Shown: positions 41,401 through 56,400 of the stretch, piece after piece
How positions within the stretch are numbered: the stretch's first letter is position 1
Layout of the letters: each line of letters opens with the position of its first letter
NCBI RefSeq assembly: GCF_004210375.1
Contig: NC_134833.1
Location: 45,812,782-45,876,781, forward strand
Direction: 5' to 3'
DNA length: 64,000 nt
DNA from: Tachypleus tridentatus
Taxonomy: Eukaryota > Arthropoda > Merostomata > Xiphosura > Limulidae
Translations under genes and position numbers: made by a program
The notes under the pieces: model-generated
Told to the model about the DNA's origin: nothing
Seen by the model: the letters and a program-made list of their open reading frames with translations, nothing else
The model's database searches: none

Positions 41401-44400
41401 AAATCATATGAAACTTTCTGAAAGTAAAAAAAGAGTAAGTTTTTAAATATAGTTATTTTATATACTGCTGGTTACTAATGAATATGAAATAAGTAATTTG
41501 TGATAATCACACGTGTAATACATGACACACATCTTAGAAAGTGAACATTTCTTGTTCAAAAATATATTTTTGCTAAGAGGTGTTTGGTGAATGTGTAATA
41601 CAAATAATAACAAATAATCAGTTTTAGAATACAATGACCTCATTCTTGAATTAGTTAATGTCAAGGGTAATTTCCCTTTTGGTATTTCTGAACTTTCCCA
41701 CAGATGACGGCACTGTGCACCTCCTAGATCAGTGCTAATGTGTTTTCAAGTAATATCAGTTGTGTTAAGGTTTAACAATACCTGAAAAGTTTGTCTCCCC
41801 CTTTCCCAATAAGTAATGGGATGACTAAATGACTAGTATAACAAATTCGTTCAAGTGGTTATCTTGTCTGTTCTGATTCTAAGAAAATTTCTCATCTTTA
41901 AGATCTCTCCATACTTAGAGAAAAGTGCAATCATCTTGTGTCTTGTGTTTAATATAATATTAATTTAAAAAAAAGTTTTTGTTTTCCTCAACTCGTTCAC
42001 ATCAGAATTCAGATTAACTCTTCAATATACATTCTCTCCACCTTTAATATGAGAGGATGGTATTCCTACCCATAGAAAATTAGTGCACCTGAAAATACTA
42101 CAAAATAAAACAGAGGGGATTAAAATCTAAAGTAATAAAATTGTAATATATGAAATGATAAATAATAAGTTGACCTCGTACCTATTTCAAAACCAAAATA
42201 CAATATTCAGTTGAGTTATACCTAGTAAGTTAAAGATATCATGACCAAAACAATGCAAACCAACACAAAGCATAATGTTTTGTCTCTGTATAGATATTCA
42301 AGCTGTACAAAAAGTTGTGGGTACAGACAGGAAATTCAAGAACTACATCTTGTTATTGTACACCTGTTACTGAAGCTAATTTTATTTATATTAAAAATTA
42401 TCAAACATTTTTGTCAACCAACTAGCTTTTAATATTAATAATAATCCAGTTTTTTATCTATTATGACATTTAAAGAATTAGTAACTAATAATGTATACTT
42501 GTAGCAACTAAAGCACCAGTGTTCACATTCTCATTTTTCAAAAAATATATGAACAAATACACTTGGAAATTTTCAATTTAATTTGTTTATCACCTTTACC
42601 ATTTTACACTGCTTTCATACTGACTGTTCAACAGATAATTTCATGAAAGAAATATGAATGCCTATGTTTTATAAAAGCTACAGGTACTAAAGATTAGATG
42701 AAGTCCTATTCATGTATCTGATGTGGAATCTGACAGTGCACTAGGACATAAGTTTGTTAAGGTTACAAGTGTTGTAACTCTTTAATTTATATAAAGCACA
42801 GATAATGAAATAAAATATGGGTTATAAGGAATCAATCTGTTTTTCAACTTCATTTAGATGGCCTTACTGATGATCACCCTTATAATTAAGAGTATTTCAC
42901 CATAACCACACACAAGCAAAGAAGTAATATTCCTAGAGAATTTTTAGAAAACCCCTTAAAACCTCAAACAGAGCTAAAAAAATGTAGGTAAGGTTGTAAA
43001 AAAAATTACCTTTACAAAGAGGGAAGTCATTCTCTCAGAGGTGTTGTAACACCTAGAGACCGCATGAATCATTCGAATGGCATTGATGAGACAAGAAACA
43101 GGTGCTTGCATGGTTTCCTGAAATTTATTAATTGTTAATTCATTCAAAAACTGTTATTTACAAGACAAATAATTTATGGAATCTGAAAATATGATACAAT
43201 GGTATGTCTATATTTAAATCATCACTAATGCAGAAAATAAAAGCCAGCTCTGTACAATCACAATTTAAATAACTTAATACTCTACTTGGGTAGAAATTGC
43301 ATAAAGTTACAAACATAATTATTCAAACTGTAAGCAATATGGAAATATGTACTGAAAAGAAACTAAATGAAATTACCAGTTGTCCTTTGTATAATGGTTC
43401 ACAAAATCTTTCCAAGGTGTAGAGAAATTTAACATTATCTCTTGCTTCATTAAACGCATCAGTAATACGAGCATCTAACTCTTTCCAAACCTAAAAGAAT
43501 AAATATATTAGCATTTCAAAAAAATATAAAAACATATGTAATTAGATCAACCTTTTGTTTTCTTTCTGGAATTTTTAGCATAATATTTAGTTCACTTGAT
43601 TTAATAAATGTAATTGTAAGTCTCTGATTAATGTTTTTAAATGCAAAAACCAAATGTTAAACATTTAAGGTATGTTTCTAACAGGGCATGTAAAAAGAAT
43701 CAAAATTAGAAGAACAAAAAAGGAAACAATATACATGTAACAACGTTTACCAAATAGTTTGTTGATTGTTAAATGTAAAGTTACACAATCACAAATATCA
43801 AAACCCTCTTTTTTGTTATAAGCCCTCAAACTTACTGCCTAGTCTTAAAACAATATAATAAAGATAGAGAAATTAAATTTTTAAGTTTGCTTGGGTTAAA
43901 AATGGGAAAGTTTTCATGAACAATAGTCAGGTATGGAGAAAATGAAAGTCTTTAAAACATGCTTTGTAAAGTCATTTACAAAGTTAAGAACTTTATTTAA
44001 TAATCAAAATGATTTTCACTAAGAGAAAATCTTGCCTTACAAATCTTTTGATATTATTTGAAAAGTTTACTGCTTCTGTAGATGAGGGCAAAGGTGTATA
44101 TTTGGTGTATCTAGATATTTAGAAAGCATTTGAAAAAATGGTACATAAAAAGCTTGTAAAATATTATCTTGATAGGTGTAAGGGATAAGTTAGCAATTGA
44201 TAAAAGAGTGACTGGATGGAAGAAAGCAAGGGTTGTTACAAATGGAGTTCAATTAAACTGGATTAATGTCACAAGCTGAATACATCAGGGCTCAGTATTA
44301 GGGCCTCTGTAATTTTTTATTTTCAACAATGACATAGATGAAGGGATAGTCAAAAAATTATTTAAATTTGTAGACGATGTTAAGGTCTTGGGTGTTACTA

Positions 44401-47400
44401 AGTATAGAGAGGATGCTGCTGATTTATAAAAGAATTTAAATCATTTAATGAATTGAACAAATAATTGACAGATGAGTTAATACACGAAAGATAATATATA
44501 TGAATTATCATAATTTGAATGGTAATTTCCTTAATAGTGTTGAAAAGGAAAGGGATCTTAGTGTAATAGTTGATCAGTCTTCAAAATCATCCAAGCACTG
44601 TGTTGTTGCTAGTGGTAGGACAAATAGGATGTCAGGTTATATGTACAGAAATATTGAATACAAATTTAAAGAAGTTATAATTTTATTGTAGAGGTCAGTG
44701 GTTAGGTCACCTCTGGAATATTGTGTTCAGTTTTGAGCTATTTGTCTTAGGAATGACATTGAATTGTTGGAAAGGGTTCAGAGAAGAGTTACTACAATGG
44801 TTCCAGGGATGGAGAGATTGTTATAGAAGGAGATGTTGGAATCTCTAAAAATGGTTTCTCTTGAAAAAAAGAGAGTTAGTGAGATCTGATTGAGGTGTTT
44901 AAGATTGTAAGGGGAATTGATAGTGTTGATGCATCATCTTTTTTCACATTCAACAGTGATAATAGTAGGACTAAAGAACATTATTTAATACACCACATGT
45001 AAATATTAAAGAAACATTTTTGTAAATAGAATTTAGTTACAAAACAAGATAAATACTGGATTAGAAAAGTTAATAAACTTGTAGATAAGCATTAAAGTAG
45101 AAATATTAATAAATATAAATGATCAGAACATTAAAGAAAGAGAAGTTTTAAAAAAATTAACTTTTTTTTATAATAATGACAGTTATACAGAGCTGGCTCA
45201 GATACTTGTAAAAGACTAAACCTTCCACTAGTTAGAAGAAACAATAGAAAGGACAATTATGAATGATTCACAAAAGCAACAGAACTAAGATTAACACTGG
45301 TGGTGATTATTTATAACAGTAACTTATATTACAGTGTAACATGTTTATCACAGATATAGCAAGCATAATGGGAAGACATTTGCTAAGATGAGGAATAAGC
45401 AAAAAACACATTTTGTAAGACAGGATATATTTTTGTTATGGTGCACCACTATTAAACGAATTGCAAAAACGTTCCATGAACCAGAATCAATCATTGATAG
45501 TCTTACACACAGATTTAGTTTAAATTCCAAACAATTACTCCAAGCTATCATTGCTAGTTTTATCCTATAAAAATCTCAAATCTATAGTTGGTATACCAAC
45601 CTTAAAAAAGAAACAAAAGTATTAGTAGTTTAAAGAATGTATACTTATACTCTTAAGAACTTCAAAGGAGGAAACAAGACTGAAAATAAATTATAAGATA
45701 GCAAAATGAAAGAAATTCACCCAGGATTTTGAGTGACACTATGGATGAAAATACCGTATTAGGTTATAAGAATATAAAAAAATGTTTGGTGAATTAAATA
45801 TTGCATACCACAGATTATTTTATGTGTGATAATATTACCTTACAAGCCTTTGTTGTTTTTTAAATGGAAGATGATATAGGAATCTTTAAAAATTGTAATT
45901 TAATACTGACAATAAAATACAAGTTCATTGCTCAGGTAGAATGTCCTAAAACATTAAATGAATATGGAAATGGAGGGGTAGAAAAGATAACTTTGGATGT
46001 ATTAAATGCACCACAAGTCCTGTATGAATATTTCATATCTAGTTGAATCCTTACAATACAATTGAAAATTAAAACATACTGAGCTTTGGAAACTATAAAT
46101 TGTTGGAGAGAGAAGGAAAGCAACCTCTCTTTAATTGCTAAAGCACAAATTGTTAAAAAAACAACTTTACCCTAGACTTAACTGGTGATATTCACCGCAC
46201 AAATAAAGAAAAAATAGCTTATAATAATTTAACATTTTGTTTCATTAATTTATTTAAAAACTTCAACCATGTTATCCATTTTTCTTAAATATGTCAGCCA
46301 TGTAAACACTGTATATCTAATGACTATTCACTATGGTCAAAATCAGTGCTTGTATGTGGTGCACCTTAACTGTTGCTTGAGTTGTCATATGAAAGGTCTG
46401 ATATGCTCTCCTTCTGAGTACCCAAGGGAAAACATCATGCAAAACTCATTTGAATGGGAAGTTTCAAAGTAGTGGACTTAATGTGTTATTGTCTAACACT
46501 TCAGATAACACCAGTTTAAAGATTTTAACATTAAATATTTATTATTGTAAATAAAATGAGCACAAAAGTCCCAAATAAGCATCATGTTAGAACAGGCAGT
46601 CACTGCTTTTCAATTCTATTTTTATACAATTTCTTCCATTCATTATGTATTTTTATTTACAGTCAAAAAGAATTTGGTGTGTGGATATTTCAGATAATGC
46701 CTAGAGCAAATCTTCTACTCTCATAAATAATTCAATAAATTTAAAATATATTATTTACATTGGTTATAAATAATCCAGGAGCAAACATTAGAGAGAATTA
46801 TTGACACCTGGAGAAATATATTTGTGATAAGAAAACATGCAAATGGGTTGGACTTTCTGGTTTAAATCTCAGAAAATAATATGATTGGATGTTATAAGAA
46901 ATTACACCATGTTTAAGAAAAGCTATACATTCTTTTAGACTCAGAAGATCACTGTAGGGATGAAAGGAGCATATTAAAATGAATAATTCAGAGCAAAGAT
47001 AGCACATGACACACTAGATTGAACACTGCACAAATTGTTTTAAATATTTTCTGTTGAAATTATAAATTAAAACTCATAGAATATTGAAACTTGAATTATA
47101 AATTATGTTTTGCTTCCTAGTTTATTGTTATACATTGATATTAAAGCTGTTTAAGTAAATTTTAAATGTAACTCTACAAAGGATTTCAACATGTGCATCT
47201 TGACTACCCTTGTACACATGGTCAATTGATCCTGAAATTGTGTTGCATGCTATAGTTGCATTGTTTTATTATACATCTGTCCATTAATTCATTCTAAAGT
47301 TTTCAATACTCAATAAAAACGTATAAATATTAAATCAAATTACATAAAGAAAAAAGTAGTGAAATAATTTAACCTTTCACAAATGCTTTGTAAGTCAAAG

Positions 47401-50400
47401 AGGCAAATAATAAAGATCTTGCTTTAAATGCAGAGGATAAGAAAAAGAACTTTCAAAAGTTATCAAATTTTACATGGCTGGAATACAATAACAATTGGAT
47501 AGAATTTTTTGTTTGGTGTGAAAAAAGTGTTAAGAAAATTACCTGCTACCAATTGCAACAAAAGTTGAATCAACTTTTACTTCATCTGGATTTCAAGACC
47601 GAAGACATGCATTGTAGGTTTTTAAGTCACATGATACACTAGTCTGCCATAAGTTAGGTGTAATAAAATGTCTCTCTGTGGTATCAAGTAAATGTTTATG
47701 CATTAATATCGGCCAGCACCAAGTAAAATATGTCAATGTACAAGAAATGTACTGCACTAAAATTCATACATGATACATTACTTCTTTTCATATATATAAC
47801 TATTTTGTTCAGCACTGCCCTTTGCATGAAAACATTTTTTATTGCATGGCTCAAGCTTTGCACTCCCACTACTTCATGGTTCTACAGTGTCTCATACATA
47901 AATAGTCATGCGACAACCCTCCACCAAGTGCAATACAACTTCTTGATGTTAGTGGCTCACTATATTGGGTTCTACCAAACTATTACTTCTCATTTGGCAC
48001 TGCTACAGTCAAGATGTGTTTTCATATAAAGGAAATATTTATAAATTTTACTACTGTTTTCAGTTTTGGAGTTTTCTTTGCAAGCTTACTTTTTTATTTG
48101 AATAACATTTTAATATTTTATCATTTTATGTTGAATATTGAAATTAACATTGCCATTAACATCTCAAATGCCTATCTGCACCTTCCTATTTCTCATCAGT
48201 GCAGATGCTATAATCAGTTTGTCTTAGTTGTGTACCAGTTTAGCACCTTGCCATTTGAGCTTGTTTTGCCTCCTTATGTCTTTTGTATGGAGTCAAAACT
48301 TTTGCCTGACTTATACAAGCTCAGGTGTTATGCTTACACAAGTACACAGAATAATGGCTTTTGTTAGCTCATTCGAAAATGGAGGTTCGTATCACACCAA
48401 TTTCTTTCAGAAGTTGCTCAAACAAGTTGGATAATCAAGTTGGAAAAGACTCTTCTGTATTCTACCCAATATCTTGTTTACTTGGGGGTCTTTTTCAACC
48501 CACACCTTTATCAGGCCCAATCTTCTCTTCAACTTCATTCAATGGAGTGTTTGGTTCTCTATACCCTTGCTGCTCCCTCTTTTACTGTTCATTGGGTTCT
48601 ATCACTTTTGGGATGTGAACTTACATAGAAGCTCTTATTTCTTTGGGTTGGATCTTCAGTGAACTCTGCATGATCAAAGAAATCTTGCTTAAGATCCTTT
48701 GGATTCTTCATTTTTCCTTCCTGCTAGGCATGGCATGGCCAGGTGGATAGGGCACTCACCTTGTAATCAGAGGGTCATGGGTTCAAATCCCTATGACCTT
48801 GTCCTTTCAGCCATGAGAACATTATAGTGTGACTGTCAATCCCACTATTCATTAGTTAAAGAACAGCCCAAAAGTTAGCAGAGAGTCGTGATGATTAGCT
48901 GCTTTCCTTCTAGTCTTACACTGCTAAATTAGGGACATCTAGCAAAGATAGCCCTTGTGTAGCTTTGCACAAAATTCCAAAAACAAACAAACCCTTCTTC
49001 TTTCCTTTCTCTACAGTCTGCATCAGTGGTTGAACAAGGCCCACATATAACTGGAAGTAATACTTCCTCTTTGCCCAAATTTGCATTTCTCCCCTGATTC
49101 CCCCTACAAAGTTTGGGAGAATGACTTGATTAAAAGAAGACTTTTGGACTATGGTCTGTGACCAAACAGTCTTACTATATCAATACACCTTGGAGATTCT
49201 GGCAGTCTAATGGGCTTTGAATTATTTTCTTCCTTTGGTCAGAAATCAAACTGTCATGATCCATTCCAAGTATTATGGTAGCATAAATACACCATCAAGA
49301 TGGCACCCATTCTTGTTATATATTTGGTAGACCTTTAGATCTTTTTTGGGACCATATGCTTGGGATACATCTCCTGACATGTAATGTTCTGGGTGTTTTC
49401 CATGTCATAGCAGATCATCTTTCTTGACCACACAAAATTTATTCCAAGGAATGGTCCCTTGTTTCTCCTGATTTTTGGTGGCTATGCTCACAGTGTAGTA
49501 TGCTTCATATGAACGCATTTGCCATCTTTCTCAATGTCAATTTAACATTTTTATGGTCTTCTGTTTCTCATCTACAAGCCCTAGCTGTTGATGCATTCAG
49601 CCAGGTTTGGACAACTGATACCTGTATGTTTATCCCCCATTTGTCTTTTTCCAAAGGTAATTTCTATATCTATACCACTCTGTGACAGGTTCTTCTGATT
49701 GGTCATTACTTGACTACTTCAACTCTCCACTACTCCTCCATTGCTGCTACTTCTCACTTTACTCTTTCTACATTAACCTCATTTGCCAATATTTTATCTT
49801 GCCATTCCTACACTCCACCTTCATGCCTGGCTTTTATTAGGTCCTTGGTGAGATTCTCTAGATTGTCACAACTAGTCACTTCATTTTTTTAGCTTGTTTT
49901 CATTGTCCTTCTTCAGTGATAGCTTATCAACATAAATGGGGTCTTCCACCATTAGTTGTTGTGATGTGGTTTGCCCTTTCTCAATCCACTGTTCCTTTTC
50001 ATTACCAATTTCTTCAAATTGGCTTTTGATCATGGGCCTTTGGATTCATCACTGATGGATATCAAGCAGCTTTATCCCATGCCTTTTGTTTGTCCTGATG
50101 CCATCTTGTGTTCATCTACCCAACCCTCTCCATGTTCTTATACTGCTTCAGAATTCATAGTCCTTCTTGTTGAATGGTCCTTCTGGATTGGAGTGTCAAC
50201 TTGGTTCTTTATTCTCTTACTTTACATCCACTGGAGCCTTTGTCCTACTTACCTTTGTTTCCCTTGTCCCTTCAGACCTACATCTTATTTCTATTAGACA
50301 GTTGACACAGTTGGTCTGATATATCATCTGTTGACATTTCCTACATTCTGTAAATTCTACATATGTTCTCCTTCATCTGAATCAATGTTTATATCACAAG

Positions 50401-53400
50401 AAATAGATAGATTGTGAAGGTGATTCTTTTTTCTCACCAATTTCACTTCCTTCCATCATCTATCTTCATTCTGTCTGATCCAGATGGGTTTCTATGTTCC
50501 ATATGGGCTCTCTGTTGTTACACTTTCCAAATGGCTTCCTTCTGTGGTTTTTCGTTCCACCTCTTCACTTACTGGCAAAATTCCTCTGTTTATGACTTTT
50601 TTTATTCCACACTTATCAATTGGTTTCTGTTTTTGCTTCAATTAGCTTATTCTTCCTTGTCTTCGTTTTCTCCAAAATTTGCTCCAGGTGTCCTCAAACT
50701 AGATCAAGCACCTTACTGTTTTTCTAGTCTGTCATCATCCTACAAATTATATTAAAACTGTGACTGGGTAAATTATCTTTTTCTATACTTTCTTCATTGT
50801 TTTACTGTCAGGATCCTGGTCTGTGGCGAGTGTTGCCTATTCAGGTATACTTAATACATCACAAATTCATACTGTATGACCATGATACTATCATGAAATA
50901 GCACATTCCCATATCCAATAGTGCACAAGATCACTCATAGGTGTTTTTCCTCATGATATATATGTTTCATAAATATTTCTGTTCCAGACTGTACTAGCTC
51001 ATGGATCTACATGGTTAAAACTGCTAATTCCTTAGACTGAATAAATTATTGGTAGTCAGGTTTACAAAATAAGTGTTTTCATGGTCACCCATTTCCATCG
51101 TTTCCGGCACTGTCATTCCTCATAACTATTCCACGTTTTAATACCCCCTTCTTCTTTAAGTTGAATATAGGAGTCCTTGCCACTTTCTAGTTCAAAACCA
51201 CTGGGGTGGTGGACCTTGTAGGTATTTTCCTGAATGTGATCTAATGTAAACAACTAAACGTACAACTCCATTCAGTTGAGAGTAAGATGGTGGTGTTCTG
51301 CTGGTATATAAAACTGCTGGCTCTCCATTCACATCCTACATTTCTGTTCAGTGGACTCTGGGGGTTGATGTTGACTTTGTTAACATCTGAAATCTCAATT
51401 TCATTGTAAACTTTCTCACTAATTCCATCATAAACAGGATATGGGGAATAGAAAATATATCAGCCAAACCAAACTGGAATTAAAAAGACAAGAACAAATG
51501 CCCTTATCTTTTGAGAGTATGGTGGAGAGATAAAAGTACCACACATTGTTAAATTAATCAATTATATATGTGGATAAACATCAGAAAATGTGAGATCAAG
51601 ATTTTCCAAAGTTGTTCATACTTGGATAAGAACTTAAGTGCCACTGAATTCTCTATACTCCCTTTTGGCAAACATTCACCTAGTAGTCTTACACAAAATA
51701 TGTAGAGCAATTATGAAACACCAAAGTCATTCACAAATTAGTTTATCCTGAAAATATGTAAATCTGCTTGTAAAAAAATGAAAAAATCTATGATTTTAAT
51801 GCTGATAAGATGATTTCTATTGATGTAGTATGTCCTGGCTGTGCAATTGTCTCTGTAAATAGAAAAAGAAACCCTCCAAAGTTAAGCAGGTGCTGGAAAA
51901 GGCCATATGCTATAGTGACAATAATAAAATATGTGAGTTACAGAATACAGAATGATAAGGTGATCAAACCAATGAGTATCTGTAGTTTTTATCTTTGGAA
52001 GCACATGAGAGACAGAATGGCCAACTTAGATAATTCCACAGAAAAATTTGACAGTTCACCTCATTCTGTAGAAGAACCCAGAGTTCTTGTTGAAACTACT
52101 TCAACCAGATGATCAAGAATGGAACTGTAGGTAGATTCACTTGGCCATCTACCAAAGACAAGCTCACCACATGACAGATCAGTAACTGCAACAAGGAAAA
52201 GGACAAGACACTGTTCCATCACAGTTGTAAGTACATAAACTTGCCTCTATTTCAGTGGGACATATCAGTCAACATGTTTTGGATCTGTGTTGTCTATTAT
52301 ACTTACTTAGTTACTTTTTTCATACATTAGTGTAGTGCAGATAGCTAGACTGTAAATGCAGGTTTACAACAAGATACAAAGTGATATATTATCATAGTTA
52401 TGTAAATGACATTTTCACCATCTTTATACATTTATTATGTTTCTCAATTTTTGGAGTATTGGAACAGTAAACATAACAGTATAAAATTTACTTTTGAACA
52501 TCAAAACCTTGAACTCTTAACCTTTTTTTGGATATGCTAATTAATAGCAGTGGTAAGTTCAGATGAAACAGCAAACTACGAGAATCTTTTATTGTTTTTA
52601 TTTTAGTATCACAAGCTTTATACAAACTGCATTTAAAGAAAATTTTGCTAATATCTTGCTTAATTTTGCTATAGAACTTCAAATACCTATGAATTTCTGA
52701 AGAAGAATTTAATGATATCAAAGAGTTCTTATGCCCGAATATGTAACTGATGAAATAATTTTGTAAATATTTAAAGCTGTAAAGTTTCTATGCATCATGT
52801 ATCATATTCTCAAATATCTGTTAGTTATAAATTTGCTATATGTGCTTAATATGAATCATACTTTATAGTGAATCCTTCCAAATCTGACGGCCCAGCATGG
52901 CCAGGTGGTTAAGGCACTAGGCTCATAATCTGAGGGTTGCAGGTTTGAATCCCTGCCACACCAAATATGCTCACATTTTCAGCTGTGAGAGAATTATAAT
53001 GTAATAGTCAATCCCACTATTCGTTGGTAAAAGAGTAGCCCAATATTTGGCTGTGATGACTAACTGCCTTCCCTCTAGTCTTAACACTGCTAAATTAGGG
53101 ATGGCTAGAACAGATAGCCCTCACATAGTTTTGTATGAAATTCAAAAAACAAACAAACTAAATCTGACTGCTACTCACATTAGTTTTTATTAGATTTAAA
53201 GACTGTATTATTTGACTAAAATCATCAAATGTTATTTAAAAATTAATTATGGTAACATTGATTCTACTAAAGAAAATGGAAGTTTGAGGTCCTTCAACAA
53301 ATCAAGCGCAACAGAACATGCTCTAGAGTCTAGTTAAGTTTTAAATAGCTACCCATTGCACTAAAACAGTTTAATATTACATGAAACAATTTCTATAGAA

Positions 53401-56400
53401 ATTGAAGCATAAACATAAGTGTTAAAAAGGTCATGATATTCAGCAGTAAAAATATCACTGAATTTCTCATATAATTGACTGAATCTTGTGTTTAAATTGT
53501 GCAATTGGAAATCATGTTTTTGAAAAATGAGAATGAAAGAGTGAGTGAGTTTAGAGGCTATCTACAGTCTTGTAAGGATAAACACAATCAATTATATCTA
53601 ATAATTTATGAGATCTAAATATTATAGAATAATTTATTTGGAATTTTCCTAACACATTTAGAAATGAAGAGTTTATAAATTCAAAGTTGAAAGTCTGTGT
53701 TTTAATGAAATTTTAATTTAATGTTAGATCAGTTAAACTTGCATTTAGTTTTTCCTGATAATGGTTACATCACAATAGCTGAAAGTTTGAAAATAAAATT
53801 GTTCATTTAGAAATGATATAGTATCTACAAATATTCAATTTCTAACACATTATAGATAAAACTGTTAAAAGCATGCAGCCTCTAACTTATTTTCAAAATT
53901 AAATTCCTTACAAGTATTGTGATGTTAATTGCATCAAATATTTTGGCAAGACATATACAATATGAAATTATTATTGATTTTCACTCAATATTAGATTCTG
54001 ATATATCACAAAACAATTTTGGCATGATGTGATAAAACACTGACATATTAATTCATTCTTATTAATAAACCCAAGTAATCTTCAAGCAAAAGTTTAAATT
54101 ACTTTAAATGTTTTGATGTAGTAAAGACAATTTTCTACATTTTTAGATTATACAAGAAATATAACAATAGTACACTTTTAAAATTTATTTAAATACTTTC
54201 ACCTGAAAGTTTAGTCAATAATTCATGGAGAAAAGTGCATAATACTTAGTACAAATGGATAAATAATGATAAAAATAAAATGAATATTTTAACCAAGTGT
54301 GTTTTGGGTTGTTCCATTAACATGTTGACTATAATCATGATTTTACTATATGTATCTACACAAAATGTGGCAAGCTGTTATTAAAATGATCAAGTTTGTT
54401 AAATACAAAAGATGTTATATGTTAGAAAAATATTTCTACTCAAGTTATGTGAAAAACTTTAAATTTCTGCACATAAAGAATACATTTGGCAAACAGAATT
54501 TCAAGGTAACTAAGAAAGGAAACAGAGCTACAAGCTTGAAAAAGAAAAGCACTTAGGGGTAAGGATGTGCTTGAGTTTAGATTAAGCAACCAGTTACAAG
54601 TACCTGCTAGTAATAAGGAGATGTAGGTAAAGGGAGCAGATGAGATCATAAGGGATGATAGTGTGAAAGATAGAGAAGTTATAGTTCTAGGAGAATCTCT
54701 AGTAAGGCATGTAGACTGGGTAGTATGTGGAATAAATAAGAACAAAAGAATATACTTACGCTATTCTGAATGGAGATGGAACTTACAAGAAATTTAAATA
54801 TAATATTAGCATCCAATGTGGATATGATTTACAGAGTCATAGTTAGTGAGCACTTAAGTACAAGCGACCACTGCACTATTACATTTGGGATTTTACTACA
54901 TATAAAATTGAAGAAGAATAGTAGCCTGATTCTAAATTTCAGGAAAGCCAATTTTAATGGAATGAGATATGACCTAGCTTCTGTAGACTGGACTATAGAG
55001 TTGAAAGGAGATCTAGAACAGATGTGGGAAGCATTTAGGGAAAAAAGTGAAAAAAAAGTTATGTGCATTATCTACAGAAAAAAAAGGGCAACAGAGTGGT
55101 GTAAGTAAATATGGTTTATCAAAGGTTTAAGAGATCTTATTAGGCACTAACTATAACAAATTCAAGAAATTTAAGCTTACTGGAAATAATATGGATTTGG
55201 AAGACTGTATGAATTCAAGAGAGCTGGTGAAAAAATAAATTAAAAGGGAAATATTGTATATGAAAGAAGATTGCTGAGAGGGTAAAATCAAACAATAAAA
55301 CATTTTTTTGGGTATGTGACGGGTAAGCAAAATGTCAGGATGGCAACTGAGCCTCTTAATACTGATAATTCAGGAGCTTATTCCTGAAGATTGTGAGATG
55401 GTAAATCTTTAAAATTATATGTTCTCATCAGTTTTTACAAAGTCAGATACAAGTACTATGCTTCAACCAGAGCACTTAATGTACGGGAAAATTATTGATG
55501 TAAAAAATATTTTAGGTTCTGAAACTGCAAGAGAAATGTTGAAAAACCTAAAATTGATAAATTCCTTACACCAGACAACTAGAGTTTTAAAGGAACTTAA
55601 AGATTTTATTTGTAAGCCTCTAGCTAATTTCTTATAGGCCTTTGAGTAATTGAGGATTCTTAGATGATTGGAAGTTGGTTAATGTTAGTCCTATATTTAA
55701 AGGCGACAAACATTTTCCAGGAAATTACAGTCCAGTTAGTTTTACATCAGTGGTTGGAAAGGTTTGGAGAGTGTGATTAAAGATGCATTACAAAGTCACT
55801 TAAGGCAGTTTGATATAGTCAAAGAGCAAGCACAATTTCACCATGGGAAAACTTTGTTTAACAAATCTTGTAATATTCTTTGAGGATGTTACTATAAGAA
55901 TTGATGAAGGAAATACTGTGGATTTGGTTTCCCTTGATTTTGAAGTAGCATTTGATAAATTTCTTCACAAGAGACTTTTTAAAAAAAATAAATCTGTAGG
56001 TCTGGATGGAAGTGTTATTAAATTAGTTAGAAAACTGACTGGGGAGTAGAAAGCAGAGAATAATAACAAATAGAATTAATCTAACTGGATCACAGTTACA
56101 AGCAGTGTGCCTCAGGGGTCTCTGTTGTTAATGAATTACATTAATGATATTGATTCTGGAATGACTAACAAAATTTTTGAAGTTTACAGATGACATTAAG
56201 ATATTTTGGGTTGGCTAAAATCTCTAAACTTGTTTTCTCTGTAGAGGTAAAGAGTAAAAAAGAATTTGATTGAGGTGTTTAAGATTATTAAGGGTACTGA
56301 TAATAAAGATCAACGAAAAGTTTTTTGTGTGTTTAGCAGTGAAAACAAGAGCAAAAGAGGTAAAAAATTTAAATTATGGCAGTATAGGAGTCATCTGCAG

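Noticed and set aside
45388..46046. Possible reverse transcriptase in two plus-strand frames
   Set aside because: The frames read like protein but no RT motif or YxDD box could be found.
47730..48029. 99-codon plus-strand open frame as a gene
   Set aside because: It coincides with the terminal repeat of inverted-repeat element C, and the related repeats do not conserve the frame.
48727..48800. A functional tRNA gene at the head of the SINE (and likewise at 52889)
   Set aside because: A and B boxes are present, but they are followed by the SINE body and tail. The same unit is repeated four times, so these are SINE heads.
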